A stretch of DNA of 64,000 nt from Capilliphycus salinus. GTDB taxonomy: Bacteria > Cyanobacteriota > Cyanobacteriia > Cyanobacteriales > Microcoleaceae. Position numbers and translations under genes: made by a program. Below, one piece after another: positions 50,904 through 59,501 of the stretch (the first letter of the stretch is position 1; every line of letters begins with the position of its first letter). Location: contig NZ_CP178543.1 in assembly GCF_047276495.1 (NCBI RefSeq), forward strand, positions 2,294,001-2,358,000, given 5' to 3'. The notes beneath the pieces were generated by a model. It did not search any database. It was not told the DNA's origin and worked only from the letters and a program-made list of their open reading frames with translations.

Positions 50904-51944
50904 ATGAATCTTCAACAACAGGAACTTTATCAACGTTTACAAGGGTTTTCTCTGGATGAACCCAACGCTAAACTGTCTTTTAGCAAACGCCTAGCCAGAG
51001 ATAACGGTTGGACTGTAGAATATACTCAGCAAGCGATCGCAGAATACAAAAAATTTGCCTTTTTAGCAGTTGTCGCGGAACATCCCGTTACCCCTTCCGA
51101 ACAAGTCGATCAAGTTTGGCATTTGCACTTAGCTTATACCCGTTCTTATTGGGATGAATTATGCCCGAATATTCTCCAAAAAACCCTACATCACAACCCC
51201 ACCCAAGGCGGACATTTGGAAGGGGAAAAATTTAATGATTGGTACAATAAAACTTTATAAAGTTATACCCAATTCTTCGGAGAATTTCCCCCCGTTGAGA
51301 TTTGGCCCCCTGCGGAAATTCGCTTTAATCACGATATTAAAGTTCAACGGGTAAATACGGAGGATTTTTGGATTATTCCCAAGTTTCGTAACCTAAATTT
51401 ACCTCAATTTCGCTTTCCTCAACCGGCAATTTTAGGACTTGGATTTCTTCTAACTCTAGCTTTAACCGCCTGTGAAGTTTCTATTAAAAATATTCAGAAT
51501 CCTCTTGATTTTACCGGGCCAGAATTTTTAGCATTTTACTTTATTTCTGTTCTTGCTGCAATTGTGTTGAGTTTGGGTTTAAAAGGCTTAACAAAGCCGC
51601 CAACATCAACTTCGTTAACCCCTAGAAAACCTTCGTTAATTGAATATTTACCTGTATTCCCTATGTTGGCAGTTTTAGGGTTGGGTGTGACTAAAATTTT
51701 TGTAGGTATTTTTCGCGGAAAACCCGTAGGATTTCTATTAATTTTCTGCATTCTGACTCTTTGTATTGCAGTTTGTTTTCTACCGTCTAGTCCATCAGGT
51801 TCTACTTCGAGTAGAAGTTACCGAAGTGGTTCTCGTAGCAGTAGCCGCAGTAGTAGTTATGGTGGTAGTAGCGATAGTGGTTGTGGAAGTGATAGTGGTT
51901 GCGATGGCGGGGGTTGTGGTGGTTGTGGTGGGTGCGGGGATTAA
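50904..51944 (+). pseudogene. Glycine-rich-domain (GRDP-like) protein with in-frame stop codon
   Basis: One reading frame runs from 50904 to 51944, broken only by TAA at 51258-51260. Before it is a GRDP-like N-terminal domain: SKRLARDNGWTVEYTQQAIAEYKKFAFLA and PSEQVDQVWHLHLAYTRSYWDELC. After it the frame continues as SYTQFFGEFPPVEIWPPAEIRF, then membrane segments (LGLGFLLTLALTACEV, LAFYFISVLAAIVLSLGL, ILTLCIAVCFLP) and a Cys/Gly-rich tail (GGGCGGCGGCGD). The flanks of the stop read KTL*SYTQF, so a single nonsense change splits an otherwise normal protein of about 345 residues. It overlaps the cbiO stop codon by 4 bases. Confidence 0.85.
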
Positions 51945-52789
51945 AGCTGGCGAATACGCTGGCGAATTTTTTGCAATTGTTCCGCAGATAACGGTGTTAA
52001 TTGATTGAGAGTTAGTTCATCTTGAATAGCATTTAACGCCGTAACAATCAGGGGAACTCCTAAACCCAATTCTTGGATTTGTTGACTTTGGCTAAATACG
52101 GTTTCTGGAGTTCCTTCTAATACAATTTCTCCGCTATCCATCACAAAAACCCAATCCGCCCAAGCTTCTACAAAGTCTAAATTATGAGTTGCTAGTAGAA
52201 TTGTTGTACCTCTGCTATAAACTTTTTCTAAGGTTTGGCGAAAGTTTTGAACTTGTTTTGGGTCGAGGTATGCTGTGGGTTCATCGAGTAATAAAAGTTG
52301 GGGCTGTAGAACCATTACGTCGGCAATAGAAACGCGCTTTTTTTGTCCCAAACTGAGGTAATTAATCGGTGCGTCTGCTAAATTAAGCAAGTCAAAATCT
52401 AACAAGGTTTGTTGAACCCGTTGGGCGATTTCGGACTCGGGTAAACCCAAATTACACAGTCCATAGGAAATATCTTCTTCTACGGTTGTGGCGACCAATT
52501 GCTGTTCGGGATTTTGAAAAACTAAACCAACTTTTTGTCGCAATTGATTTAAGGATTTTCGGTCATAGTTTAACGGTTTTCCCTGCCATTCTATTATACC
52601 CCGTTGAGGACGATATAATCCATTAGCGAGTCGAAATAATGTGGTTTTTCCGCAACCATTTCGTCCGATAACCGCACAGCGTTGATGTTTGGGAATTTTC
52701 AGCGTTAGATTTTGAACCGCAGGATGTTGGCTACAGGGATAAGTATACTCAACATTTTTAAAACTGAGAAGTTCAGATTCTGGTGACAT
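51941..52789 (-). CDS. cbiO: Cobalt ECF/CbiO-type ABC transporter ATP-binding protein
   Basis: This 282-residue ATPase has Walker A VIGRNGCGKTTLFRLA, a Q-loop LVFQNPEQQLVATTVEEDISYG, the signature LSLGQKKRVSIA, Walker B LLLLDEPTAYLDP and switch His in LLATHNLDFVEAW. The 'NPEQQLVATTVEEDISYG' form marks the cobalt/nickel CbiO and ECF class. It powers Co2+ uptake with CbiM, CbiN and CbiQ. I chose ATG 52789 (MSPESELLSF), which overlaps the cbiQ end by 17 bases, over an upstream start within cbiQ. It is the last gene of the cbiMNQO transcript. Confidence 0.95.
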   Translation of the reverse strand: MSPESELLSFKNVEYTYPCSQHPAVQNLTLKIPKHQRCAVIGRNGCGKTTLFRLANGLYRPQRGIIEWQGKPLNYDRKSLNQLRQKVGLVFQNPEQQLVATTVEEDISYGLCNLGLPESEIAQRVQQTLLDFDLLNLADAPINYLSLGQKKRVSIADVMVLQPQLLLLDEPTAYLDPKQVQNFRQTLEKVYSRGTTILLATHNLDFVEAWADWVFVMDSGEIVLEGTPETVFSQSQQIQELGLGVPLIVTALNAIQDELTLNQLTPLSAEQLQKIRQRIRQL

Positions 52790-53576
52790 AATGCCATCCA
52801 ATATTAACGAACAGTAAAAAACACCCACAAATCGCTTCAGCAGAATAGCGAAAATTAGGTTTATAGCGGCGAATATACCAAACTTTTAGTTCTCCTGTAA
52901 ATCCCCGCGATGTCAATCCCAGAGAAATTTGACGGTAGTTTTCTAAAGTTCGCTGTAACAGTTGACTGACGACTATTCCCACACTGCGAATTCCGGTTTT
53001 CCAATTACAATAACCGATTCTGGCTTGTTGGGCGGTTAACAGTTCGCTGGCGGTTTCTGTGAGGAGAAAAATGAACCGATACATTAAAGTTAGCAGTTCT
53101 GTTATCAAACTAGGACAGCCTATTTTGTTTAAAATCCGCACAATTTCCACAAAAGGAACGGTTAACAAAATAAAGTACATACAGGAAGTTAGTACCAGAG
53201 AACGGGTTAATAAAACGGCAATTTGTTGAAGTCCTTGTTGACTGATGTAGATAAAAAGATTGCCCAAAGTTACGCCCCAAAAAATATCGGTTTGAACCAA
53301 CTGCACATCCGACAACCAAACGCCCCCCAAGGCCAAAGCGGGAACGCTGGTTAACCAAAATCCGAACGGAATCGCCTGTAATTTCAAGTAAACTGACGCC
53401 GGAATTCGAGCATAAATAACAATCCAAATTGCAATCCAAACTGTTATTAAAAATTGCAGGGGTGAAGATGCCGCCCAACTCAAACCAAACAGGGTTATTC
53501 CAAACAGAAGTTTGTGTTCTGGGGGGAGATAACGCAGTCGATTTGTATGGGCTAAAGAATCAATTTGATGGTGCAT
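52773..53576 (-). CDS. cbiQ: Cobalt transport membrane protein CbiQ
   Basis: This 267-residue membrane protein has about six hydrophobic segments and the CbiQ/EcfT signature near the C terminus (LLTAQQARIGYCNWKTGIRSVGIVVSQLLQRTLENYRQISLGLTSRGF). That signature includes an Ala-Arg-Gly-like coupling region that touches the ATPase. It belongs to the cobalt importer. Its ATG shares a base with the cbiN stop codon (TAATG), so it is translated together with cbiN. Confidence 0.94.
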   Translation of the reverse strand: MHHQIDSLAHTNRLRYLPPEHKLLFGITLFGLSWAASSPLQFLITVWIAIWIVIYARIPASVYLKLQAIPFGFWLTSVPALALGGVWLSDVQLVQTDIFWGVTLGNLFIYISQQGLQQIAVLLTRSLVLTSCMYFILLTVPFVEIVRILNKIGCPSLITELLTLMYRFIFLLTETASELLTAQQARIGYCNWKTGIRSVGIVVSQLLQRTLENYRQISLGLTSRGFTGELKVWYIRRYKPNFRYSAEAICGCFLLFVNIGWHYVTRI

Positions 53577-53869
53577 TAGGGTTTTTGATTTTTTCCCTCC
53601 CGACGACCTTTGTACAGGCCAATTACATAGCCAACAATTCCCGCCCCGATAGCGGCTTGGGAGACAAATAATAGGCTTTCTATTTCTCCGCTCGGTACTT
53701 CAATTAGGGGATTAAACCAGGGTTGATAGTTCGGCTGAATTTCTGTAATCATTTCCTCTGCTTCGCCATCTGCTCCCCCGTATTCTCCCCGAACAAATAT
53801 TAACGGTAATATTGCTAAGGCAATCACGGCTAAAACTAGAAACCAATTTCCTTGTTTTTCAGACTGCAT
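53576..53869 (-). CDS. cbiN: Cobalt transport accessory protein CbiN
   Basis: This 97-residue protein has two membrane helices: WFLVLAVIALAILPLIFV near the N terminus and LLFVSQAAIGAGIVGYVIGLYKG near the C terminus. The periplasmic loop (ADGEAEEMITEIQPNYQPWFNPLIEVPSGEIESLL) contains the CbiN signature. CbiN stimulates metal loading of CbiM. The cbiM stop codon is 9 bases upstream of its start, and its own stop codon overlaps the cbiQ start. Confidence 0.95.
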   Translation of the reverse strand: MQSEKQGNWFLVLAVIALAILPLIFVRGEYGGADGEAEEMITEIQPNYQPWFNPLIEVPSGEIESLLFVSQAAIGAGIVGYVIGLYKGRREGKNQKP

Positions 53870-53878
53870 AATATTCTC

Positions 53879-54631
53879 CTAGTTCTCTCGCAAAAGTTTT
53901 AAGGTTTGAAGTTCTTCCGAGGCGTAAGATTGTAACCAGTTCCACACTAATACTGTTAACAAACCTTCGCTGATGGATAGGGGAAGTTGGGTTAAAGCAA
54001 AAATTCCGGCAAATTTAATAAACGACGCCAAAACGCCCCCGGTTGCAGCCGGAAAAGCCAGAGCAAGTTGAATCGAAGTGACAATATAAGTTGCTAAACT
54101 TCCTAGAGTTGCGGCGAGAAAAATTCCGAGTTTTTGTTGTCTTTGTTTCAAACATAAACGATAAATTCCGTAGGCAATCCAAGGGCCGACAATTGCCATC
54201 GAAAAAGCGTTTGCTCCCAACGTTGTAATGCCGCCATGAGCGAGTAATACCGCCTGAAAAACTAATACCAAACTCCCCAATACGGCCATTACAGAAGGCC
54301 CGAACAAAACCGCTCCCAGTCCGGTTCCGGTTGGATGCGAACAACTTCCGGTAACAGAAGGAATTTTGAGTGCAGAAAGCACAAAACTAAATGCTCCCGC
54401 CAAAGCCAGTAATAATTTAAGTTCGGGATTTTCTCGGGTAATTTGGGTCAAAGATTTCACGCCCAAAACGAAAAAAGGTAAACTCAAAACCCACCAAAAT
54501 ATCGCCCAACCCACCGGAAGAAATCCTTCCATAATGTGCATCGCTTGGGCGGGAGATGCGGCGCCGACAACGAGATAAAAGCTTAACCCTGCCATCGCGA
54601 CAAGGCTGAAAATTCGACTCACTCTTGACAT
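53879..54631 (-). CDS. cbiM: Cobalt transport substrate-binding membrane protein CbiM
   Basis: This 250-residue protein has a signal peptide-like start (MSRVSRIFSLVAMAGLSFYLVVGAASPAQA) whose cleavage leaves MHIMEGFLP. In CbiM/NikM that Met-His-Ile-Met N terminus binds the metal ion. Membrane segments follow, including VTGSCSHPTGTGLGAVLFGP with its conserved His. It is the substrate-specificity subunit of the cobalt importer. A cobalamin riboswitch lies immediately upstream of its start, and GCGAGGTAC is close to the ATG. It leads the cbiMNQO unit. Confidence 0.96.
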   Translation of the reverse strand: MSRVSRIFSLVAMAGLSFYLVVGAASPAQAMHIMEGFLPVGWAIFWWVLSLPFFVLGVKSLTQITRENPELKLLLALAGAFSFVLSALKIPSVTGSCSHPTGTGLGAVLFGPSVMAVLGSLVLVFQAVLLAHGGITTLGANAFSMAIVGPWIAYGIYRLCLKQRQQKLGIFLAATLGSLATYIVTSIQLALAFPAATGGVLASFIKFAGIFALTQLPLSISEGLLTVLVWNWLQSYASEELQTLKLLREN

Positions 54632-54661
54632 CTGTACCTCGCAGATTGAGTTGTTTGTAGA

Positions 54662-54805
54662 TTTCCATCGGCGGGCATCCTGACTAAGAGATTTGATGAG
54701 TAGAAAATCTCAACTAAAATCTCATCACAGTTGCGGGACAGCGTTGGATTTTCACCAAACTTTCCCCGTTAACTCTAGTGGCTGACCCCCACTAAAACCG
54801 ATAGA
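54662..54805 (-). promoter_or_regulatory. Cobalamin (AdoCbl) riboswitch
   Basis: On the minus strand the leader contains the conserved pieces in order: GGTGAAAATCC (54746-54756), GCTGTCCCGCAACTGTGA and the B12 box AGTCAGGATGCCCGCC (54670-54685). They lie within about 140 bases upstream of cbiM. These are the hallmarks of the cobalamin riboswitch, which shuts expression when the vitamin is plentiful. Its end is about 30 bases from the cbiM start codon, so control may act on translation initiation. Confidence 0.92.
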
Positions 54806-54874
54806 TGCAGTATTGTATCACGACAACTGGATAATTATCAATAGAGACATCTAATTTGCGCCTTTCTAACTCCA

Positions 54875-55456
54875 TCAAGAAGACTGTTGGGCTGAAAATT
54901 GAGTGGTGAGTCGCAAAACTAAACCGTGACAAATTCCCAATCCTGCCGTCCAAATCATATTTTTCACAAACAGTTTTTGTAGAATATTCCACCCCATGCT
55001 GTGACCATCGGTAAGCACGGGAAAGGCGAGTAAAATTAGACTTTCGTACAACACAAATCCAAAGATTGCTGCCAGAATAATCCATAAAACATGACCGAAA
55101 CCCTGTTGGCGACTGAACCCAGGTCTAATACTCGCAAATCCCGTCACCAATATAATACCAACGCCCATAATTAATCCCCAAGCAAACGCATCGAGACTGC
55201 GGGGATAATCTCGAATAAGAAAGCCGTAAAGTTGGTTCACCAACCAAACGATTAATCCGAGTAAAATTGCCCGTTTACGGTTTAGGGTCGTTCCGGCTAT
55301 TGTACCAAAAGCAACTAAAGGGGCGTGGGGATAGATGATGGTGCTACCCGTACCGATTGCCAGAAATAAAATTTGCCAAAACTGACTTTTAGCAACGGCA
55401 ATCCAACGGTTTTCCCAGATATAATTTTGGGTTTGGGATGGGTGAATTATGCTCAT
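54875..55456 (-). CDS. Membrane protein upstream of the cobalt locus
   Basis: This 193-residue protein has about five membrane helices (FWQILFLAIGTGSTIIY, ILLGLIVWLVNQLYGF, AFAWGLIMGVGIILVTGF, HVLWIILAAIFGFVLYESLILLAF, MIWTAGLGICHGLVLRL). It has no motif that I recognise. It lies between the ferredoxin-domain gene and the riboswitch, on the same strand, starting 66 bases after the ferredoxin gene. The cobalt-related context is suggestive of a role in cobalt or cobalamin handling, which the sequence alone cannot show. Confidence 0.8.
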   Translation of the reverse strand: MSIIHPSQTQNYIWENRWIAVAKSQFWQILFLAIGTGSTIIYPHAPLVAFGTIAGTTLNRKRAILLGLIVWLVNQLYGFLIRDYPRSLDAFAWGLIMGVGIILVTGFASIRPGFSRQQGFGHVLWIILAAIFGFVLYESLILLAFPVLTDGHSMGWNILQKLFVKNMIWTAGLGICHGLVLRLTTQFSAQQSS

Positions 55457-55522
55457 TTTTTTATCCTCAACTTGGATTTCGAGAGGGTTTTTCTTAAAAA
55501 ATTAACCCGAATATTTCTACAA

Positions 55523-56413
55523 TCATTCTTGAATAGACTTCGATTGAACGGGAGGATATAAATGTTCGGTGAGTTGTTGACCTTGACTCAAATGTTGCGC
55601 TACAATTTTATTGGCAACCTCGGGAGTTACGCGAGTATACCAGGTTCTATCTCCTGAATAAAAAACAACCGGCCCCAGTTTACACACTTCCAAACAACCC
55701 GATGTGATCACATCAACTTCCAATTCGGCTTGATTAACGGCCGTTTGCAAAGCCTGATAAATCGGTTGCCATTGGCGAGAAGGATAACAACGGGATGAAC
55801 GACAAACTGATAAATAAGGCCGCTTGAGGGGATTAGAATTAAAAGGAATGGGACGATTGCCCAAAACATAGATTTCTCGCAATTCTTCGTAAAGCGCCAA
55901 TTTACTCAAATCCGCTTTATTATAAGGAAGTAAATCTTCATCGGCCGTCAAACAGGGATTTGGCAAAAAGATTGTCATCATATTTTCTTGATCCCCATTC
56001 CAAAACTGAATTCCCCAACTGGTCGGTCTTCCAGTTGAGTTCAAGCGTCGATACAGCGAAGCCCGATGAATTCGTCGCCGTTGTCGCAACTCCACAGGGG
56101 TCTTGCAATGCGGCCCGCCGAGATGATCTTCCAAGCACAAATGAATATGCCAAGCTTCGGTCGCTACGGTGAGATAACCATCGTAAATCATGCACAATTT
56201 CGGGGGTTGAGTAAATTCGAGTTCTAACACTCCCCCTTCAACGACATGACCAATCTGAACCTCCTGCCAGCGCTCTTGAAACAGAGTGTACAGCAACGGC
56301 CCCGTGATGTCTACCGTACAACCAAAATCTTCATACTCAATCTTTCCGCCTTCGGGTGTGGCTTCAACGGTTCGACGGTTTAGAGGTGTGACCCGGCAAT
56401 TAAATTCACTCAT
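55523..56413 (-). CDS. Protein with C-terminal thioredoxin-like [2Fe-2S] ferredoxin domain
   Basis: In this 296-residue protein the first 180 residues form an unassigned domain with WHIHLCLEDHLGGPHCKTPVELRQRRRIHRASLYRR. The C-terminal 100 residues carry CRSSRCYPSRQWQPIYQALQTAV, TSGCLEVCKLGPVVFYSGDRTWYTRVTPEVANKIV. The four cysteines (C-x4-C and C-x3-C) match thioredoxin-like ferredoxins (NuoE/Shethna type). It probably donates or accepts electrons. Similar ferredoxin domains occur fused to CbiX-type chelatases and next to cobalamin genes, so a link to cobalt reduction or insertion is plausible but inferred. Confidence 0.85.
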   Translation of the reverse strand: MSEFNCRVTPLNRRTVEATPEGGKIEYEDFGCTVDITGPLLYTLFQERWQEVQIGHVVEGGVLELEFTQPPKLCMIYDGYLTVATEAWHIHLCLEDHLGGPHCKTPVELRQRRRIHRASLYRRLNSTGRPTSWGIQFWNGDQENMMTIFLPNPCLTADEDLLPYNKADLSKLALYEELREIYVLGNRPIPFNSNPLKRPYLSVCRSSRCYPSRQWQPIYQALQTAVNQAELEVDVITSGCLEVCKLGPVVFYSGDRTWYTRVTPEVANKIVAQHLSQGQQLTEHLYPPVQSKSIQE

Positions 56414-56824
56414 TCGCTTGCAAAATTAAGACTTCATTTAATCTTAGTTACTTTCCAATATCAGAAAAAACGCTGAAGGAGATTTTCTCGCCGTTGGTTA
56501 AACTGGATGGGTTTGATTGAGATTAGTTTGAGTTGAATAATTTTAGCACGAAATTATCAAATATAAGCCATCGCCGAAATAATCGATAAATGCTGCATAG
56601 AGATGAGAATTACTCTATTTGAGTGACAACACGCAAGCTGTCACAGTGGAATTTAGGGGGGAATATCGGTTCGGATAGTGAAATTAGGAGTTTAACGGCA
56701 AATCGGGGTAAAAATACCTGTGATAGTTGAGAAAGTTGTACGTTAGGGGAACTCAACTTTTTGAGGTGTTTATAGAGTGAAGTTAAGCAGAAACTAGATG
56801 ATTTCACTCTATCAAGGTCGCCTT
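56414..56824. other. Divergent intergenic region, nothing recognised
   Basis: This gap of about 400 bases lies between the ferredoxin-domain gene and the kinase gene. It probably holds both promoters. I see no second cobalamin riboswitch, so the upstream two genes of the cobalt locus are not under the same visible control. No RNA gene was recognised. Confidence 0.4.
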
Positions 56825-58177
56825 ATGCAAGTTTTCACTCACACTCCCCCAAATCCGGAAAAACTCCTCAATAATCGCTATCGCATTTTACAATCGATTG
56901 GTAGCGGTGGGTTTGGCGAAACCTTTCTCGCAGAAGATACTCAAATGCCTTCGGGTCGTCGCTGTGTGATCAAACAATTAAAACCGAGTGTTAATCGTCC
57001 TGAAATTTATTCGTTAATTCAAGAACAATTTCGGCGAGAAGCGGCTATTTTAGAACAACTGGGTGAAAAAAGCGATCGCATTCCTCGATTATACGCTTAT
57101 TTTGAAGAAGAAGAACAGTTTTATTTAGTTCAAGAATGGATTGAAGGAGAAACGTTAACAACTCGAATTCAACGGTTAGGACGGTTAAGCGAGGCGGAAG
57201 TTAAAGAGATTTTACTGGGTATTTTACCGATTTTACATCGCATTCACAAACAGGGTTTAATTCATCGGGATATTAAGCCGGATAATATTATTTTACGTCA
57301 CCCGTCGGGTAAACCTGTTTTAATTGATTTTGGGGCGGTGAAGGAAACGATGGGAACGATGTTAAATTCTCAGGGAAATCCGACGGCTTCTATTTTAATT
57401 GGAACACCGGGTTTTATGGCTTCGGAACAGGCGGTGGGTTATCCTTTATATTCTAGCGATCTTTATAGTTTGGGGATGACGGCGATTTATTTATTGACGG
57501 GTAAAACGATTAAAGAGATGAATATTGATCGCGAGACGGGAAAAATTTTATGGCATGAAAATGTTCCAAATATTAGTCGGAATTTTGCTGCCATTTTAGA
57601 TAAAGCGATTCAGTTTTATCCTCGCGATCGCTTTTCTAAGGCTGAGGAAATGTACGCCGCTTTACAAACGCTTCCGAGTCCCATTCCCAAAACTGAACCT
57701 TCCTTACCCCCTTCGACGATTATTTTTCCTAAACCCACTGCGTCGCCCAAAAATAAAACTTCTAAATTACAATTCTTTCACCAGTTAAAAGATTGGCAAA
57801 AAGCAACGTTAGTTGGAGTTTTAACGGGTGCTATTTTAGGATTAGGTATTGCGATTCCTTTGAAGATTTTATTTCAACAAAAGTCTTCTGAAGCTTCTAC
57901 TCTCGCCCAACAGTCTAACCTACCGATGTCTTTTTATTTTATTGCTGATTCTGCTTTTAATGACCCAGAAAAAGCCGAACAAAAACGTCAAGATTTAATA
58001 GAAAACGGTTATTCTGATGCGGGTTTATTTTGGAGTCCTAACTATTCTAATTGGTCTCAGCACAACTCTTATAAAGTTTATGCTGATTGGTTTGAAACTA
58101 AGTCAGAATGTGAGGAAAATTTACCCGAATACCGTCAATTTAATCCGAGTGCTTACTGTGGTTTTGCAACCAAGTAG
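56825..58177 (+). CDS. Membrane-anchored Ser/Thr protein kinase
   Basis: The 450-residue product (ATG 56825; ATG 56798 also in frame) has an N-terminal Hanks-type kinase domain. It shows GSGGFGETFLAED (P-loop), CVIKQLK (the ATP Lys), HRDIKPDNIIL (catalytic loop), DFGAVKE (DFG) and GTPGFMASEQA (activation/APE-like). A Pro/Thr-rich linker follows, then one membrane helix (ATLVGVLTGAILGLGIAIPLKI, about residue 340). The periplasmic C-terminal domain of about 80 residues looks SPOR-like (ADSAFNDPEKAEQKRQDLIENGY). Its signals and targets are unknown. Confidence 0.92.
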   Translation: MQVFTHTPPNPEKLLNNRYRILQSIGSGGFGETFLAEDTQMPSGRRCVIKQLKPSVNRPEIYSLIQEQFRREAAILEQLGEKSDRIPRLYAYFEEEEQFYLVQEWIEGETLTTRIQRLGRLSEAEVKEILLGILPILHRIHKQGLIHRDIKPDNIILRHPSGKPVLIDFGAVKETMGTMLNSQGNPTASILIGTPGFMASEQAVGYPLYSSDLYSLGMTAIYLLTGKTIKEMNIDRETGKILWHENVPNISRNFAAILDKAIQFYPRDRFSKAEEMYAALQTLPSPIPKTEPSLPPSTIIFPKPTASPKNKTSKLQFFHQLKDWQKATLVGVLTGAILGLGIAIPLKILFQQKSSEASTLAQQSNLPMSFYFIADSAFNDPEKAEQKRQDLIENGYSDAGLFWSPNYSNWSQHNSYKVYADWFETKSECEENLPEYRQFNPSAYCGFATK

Positions 58178-58192
58178 GAAATAAAAACCCGG

Positions 58193-58215
58193 TTTCTATG
58201 ATCAACTGGGTTTTT
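58193..58215 (+). terminator. Terminator-like hairpin
   Basis: AAAAACCCGGTTTCT and ACTGGGTTTTT form an imperfect stem around ATGATCA, starting 15 bases after the kinase stop codon. The A-tract before and T-tract after it make it bidirectional, suitable for both converging genes. The near-identical copy at 10106 shows that it is a reused terminator sequence. Confidence 0.8.
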
Positions 58216-58229
58216 CGGGCGAACTCATT

Positions 58230-59048
58230 TTAAGTTTTAATCGGCAATAATTTTAACTGATAACGATAGAGAGAAACGGGTTGATTTTCTGCTTTAAAAT
58301 AATCGGGATCTTGAGGAGATAAATAAATCGCTGTTATTTGATTAGCAGTAATTTCATCCACCTTTTTAGGTTGTTTTTCGTTAAATTTAGCGGTGTAGGC
58401 GGTTGTGGTTTCGACTTCGTTTAGATAAATCGATGTTTCGGCTTGAAAAATTTGTTGAAAGATTTCTGTAGAAACAAATTGATCGAAACTTGGGGTTTCG
58501 CTTCCCCGAAGGGTAACGGTGGAAAGCAGTTGATTGTTATTGTCTAAAAAGGTAATCTGTTTGTTGGGATTTTTCGGGTCAACTTTCACCTCTAAAACGG
58601 CTTCATCTCCTAAAACAGCTTTGGCGATATTTAACCCATTAAACGCCCGATCTCCGACAATTTTATTGTTATTTTTCCCGGAATTATTCAGAACGTTTAA
58701 CGTTTGCGGAAACGGAAAATTAACGTTAACAAGCTTATTTTTTTGCGGATAAAACCTCACCTTAAACGTTAGGGGTTGATTGAGATATTGACGATTACTT
58801 TCAAAACCCGGTGTAACAATTTCCGGCGCTAATGGTGCCACCATCTCAACTAACGTACTGGTAACTTGCCATTCTCCCGCCATCCATTTGGGATAAATTA
58901 AATCCCCTTCTGCTTCACTCAGAATGGGTTTACTTTCCCAGTTGGGAAACTCTGCAACTCGTTCGCTTAGTTGTCCGGCAGTGGCAGAATTTCCGATAAA
59001 AAAGCAGAAGAACAAAAGACAGATGAGGATTAATGTTTTGAATTTCAT
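58230..59048 (-). CDS. DUF6816-like secreted/lumenal protein
   Basis: The 272-residue product starts at ATG 59048 with a signal peptide (MKFKTLILICLLFFCFFIGNSATAG). A beta-rich soluble domain follows, with YPKWMAGEWQVTSTLVEMVAPLAPEIVTPGFESNRQYL, GLNIAKAVLGDEAVLEVKVDP and QITAIYLSPQDPDYF. This pattern is shared by cyanobacterial and plastid proteins of the DUF6816 type, whose role is unknown. The signal suggests the thylakoid lumen or periplasm. The next gene upstream ends 7 bases before its start, so the two are in one transcript. Confidence 0.82.
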   Translation of the reverse strand: MKFKTLILICLLFFCFFIGNSATAGQLSERVAEFPNWESKPILSEAEGDLIYPKWMAGEWQVTSTLVEMVAPLAPEIVTPGFESNRQYLNQPLTFKVRFYPQKNKLVNVNFPFPQTLNVLNNSGKNNNKIVGDRAFNGLNIAKAVLGDEAVLEVKVDPKNPNKQITFLDNNNQLLSTVTLRGSETPSFDQFVSTEIFQQIFQAETSIYLNEVETTTAYTAKFNEKQPKKVDEITANQITAIYLSPQDPDYFKAENQPVSLYRYQLKLLPIKT

Positions 59049-59055
59049 CTGTTGT

Positions 59056-59463
59056 TTAGGATAACGTTTCAACGGGGGAAGGTTGCCAAACTTCTCCGTA
59101 TTTTGACTGAAGTTCTTGCCAAGCTTCGACTTGTCCGGGTTCGTATTCTCCGGGTTTTCCCCACTGTAAAAATGCACTCAGGGCGACTTCTTCTTGGTCA
59201 TCGATAAAACGAATGGCGTAGGTGGTAAAGTTTCCCCGTTTGGCTTCTCCGGTTTCAAATTTGACCTGTTTAATTTTATCCATATTCAGGTGAAATTCAA
59301 AGCCTTCGGTGTGCATATTGGCGTATTTTCCTTTGGGAAGTTCGGCATAAAATAACTTTTCTATTTTTCCTCTGGCTTCCAATACGGCCGAACTACTGGT
59401 AACAATTAACCGCAATGTTCCGAGGGTTTCGCAAGCTTCTAAAAAGTCTTTGAGGGTTGCCAT
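59056..59463 (-). CDS. ChuX/HutX-like protein of cyanobacterial type
   Basis: This 135-residue soluble protein reads MATLKDFLEACETLGTLRLIVTSSSAVLEARGKIEKLFYAELPKGKYANMHTEGFEFHLNMDKIKQVKFETGEAKRGNFTTYAIRFID. The beta pattern with MHTEGFEFHLNMDKIKQVKF and TTYAIRFID resembles heme-utilisation ChuX/HutX-fold proteins, although only partly, and conserved residues of heme binding are not proven. It is widely conserved among cyanobacteria as far as I recall. Its stop codon lies 7 bases before the start of the DUF6816-like gene, so the two are in one operon. Confidence 0.7.
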   Translation of the reverse strand: MATLKDFLEACETLGTLRLIVTSSSAVLEARGKIEKLFYAELPKGKYANMHTEGFEFHLNMDKIKQVKFETGEAKRGNFTTYAIRFIDDQEEVALSAFLQWGKPGEYEPGQVEAWQELQSKYGEVWQPSPVETLS

Positions 59464-59501
59464 AATAATTTTTGGGTGAATAAATAAGTTAACATTTCTG
59501 A

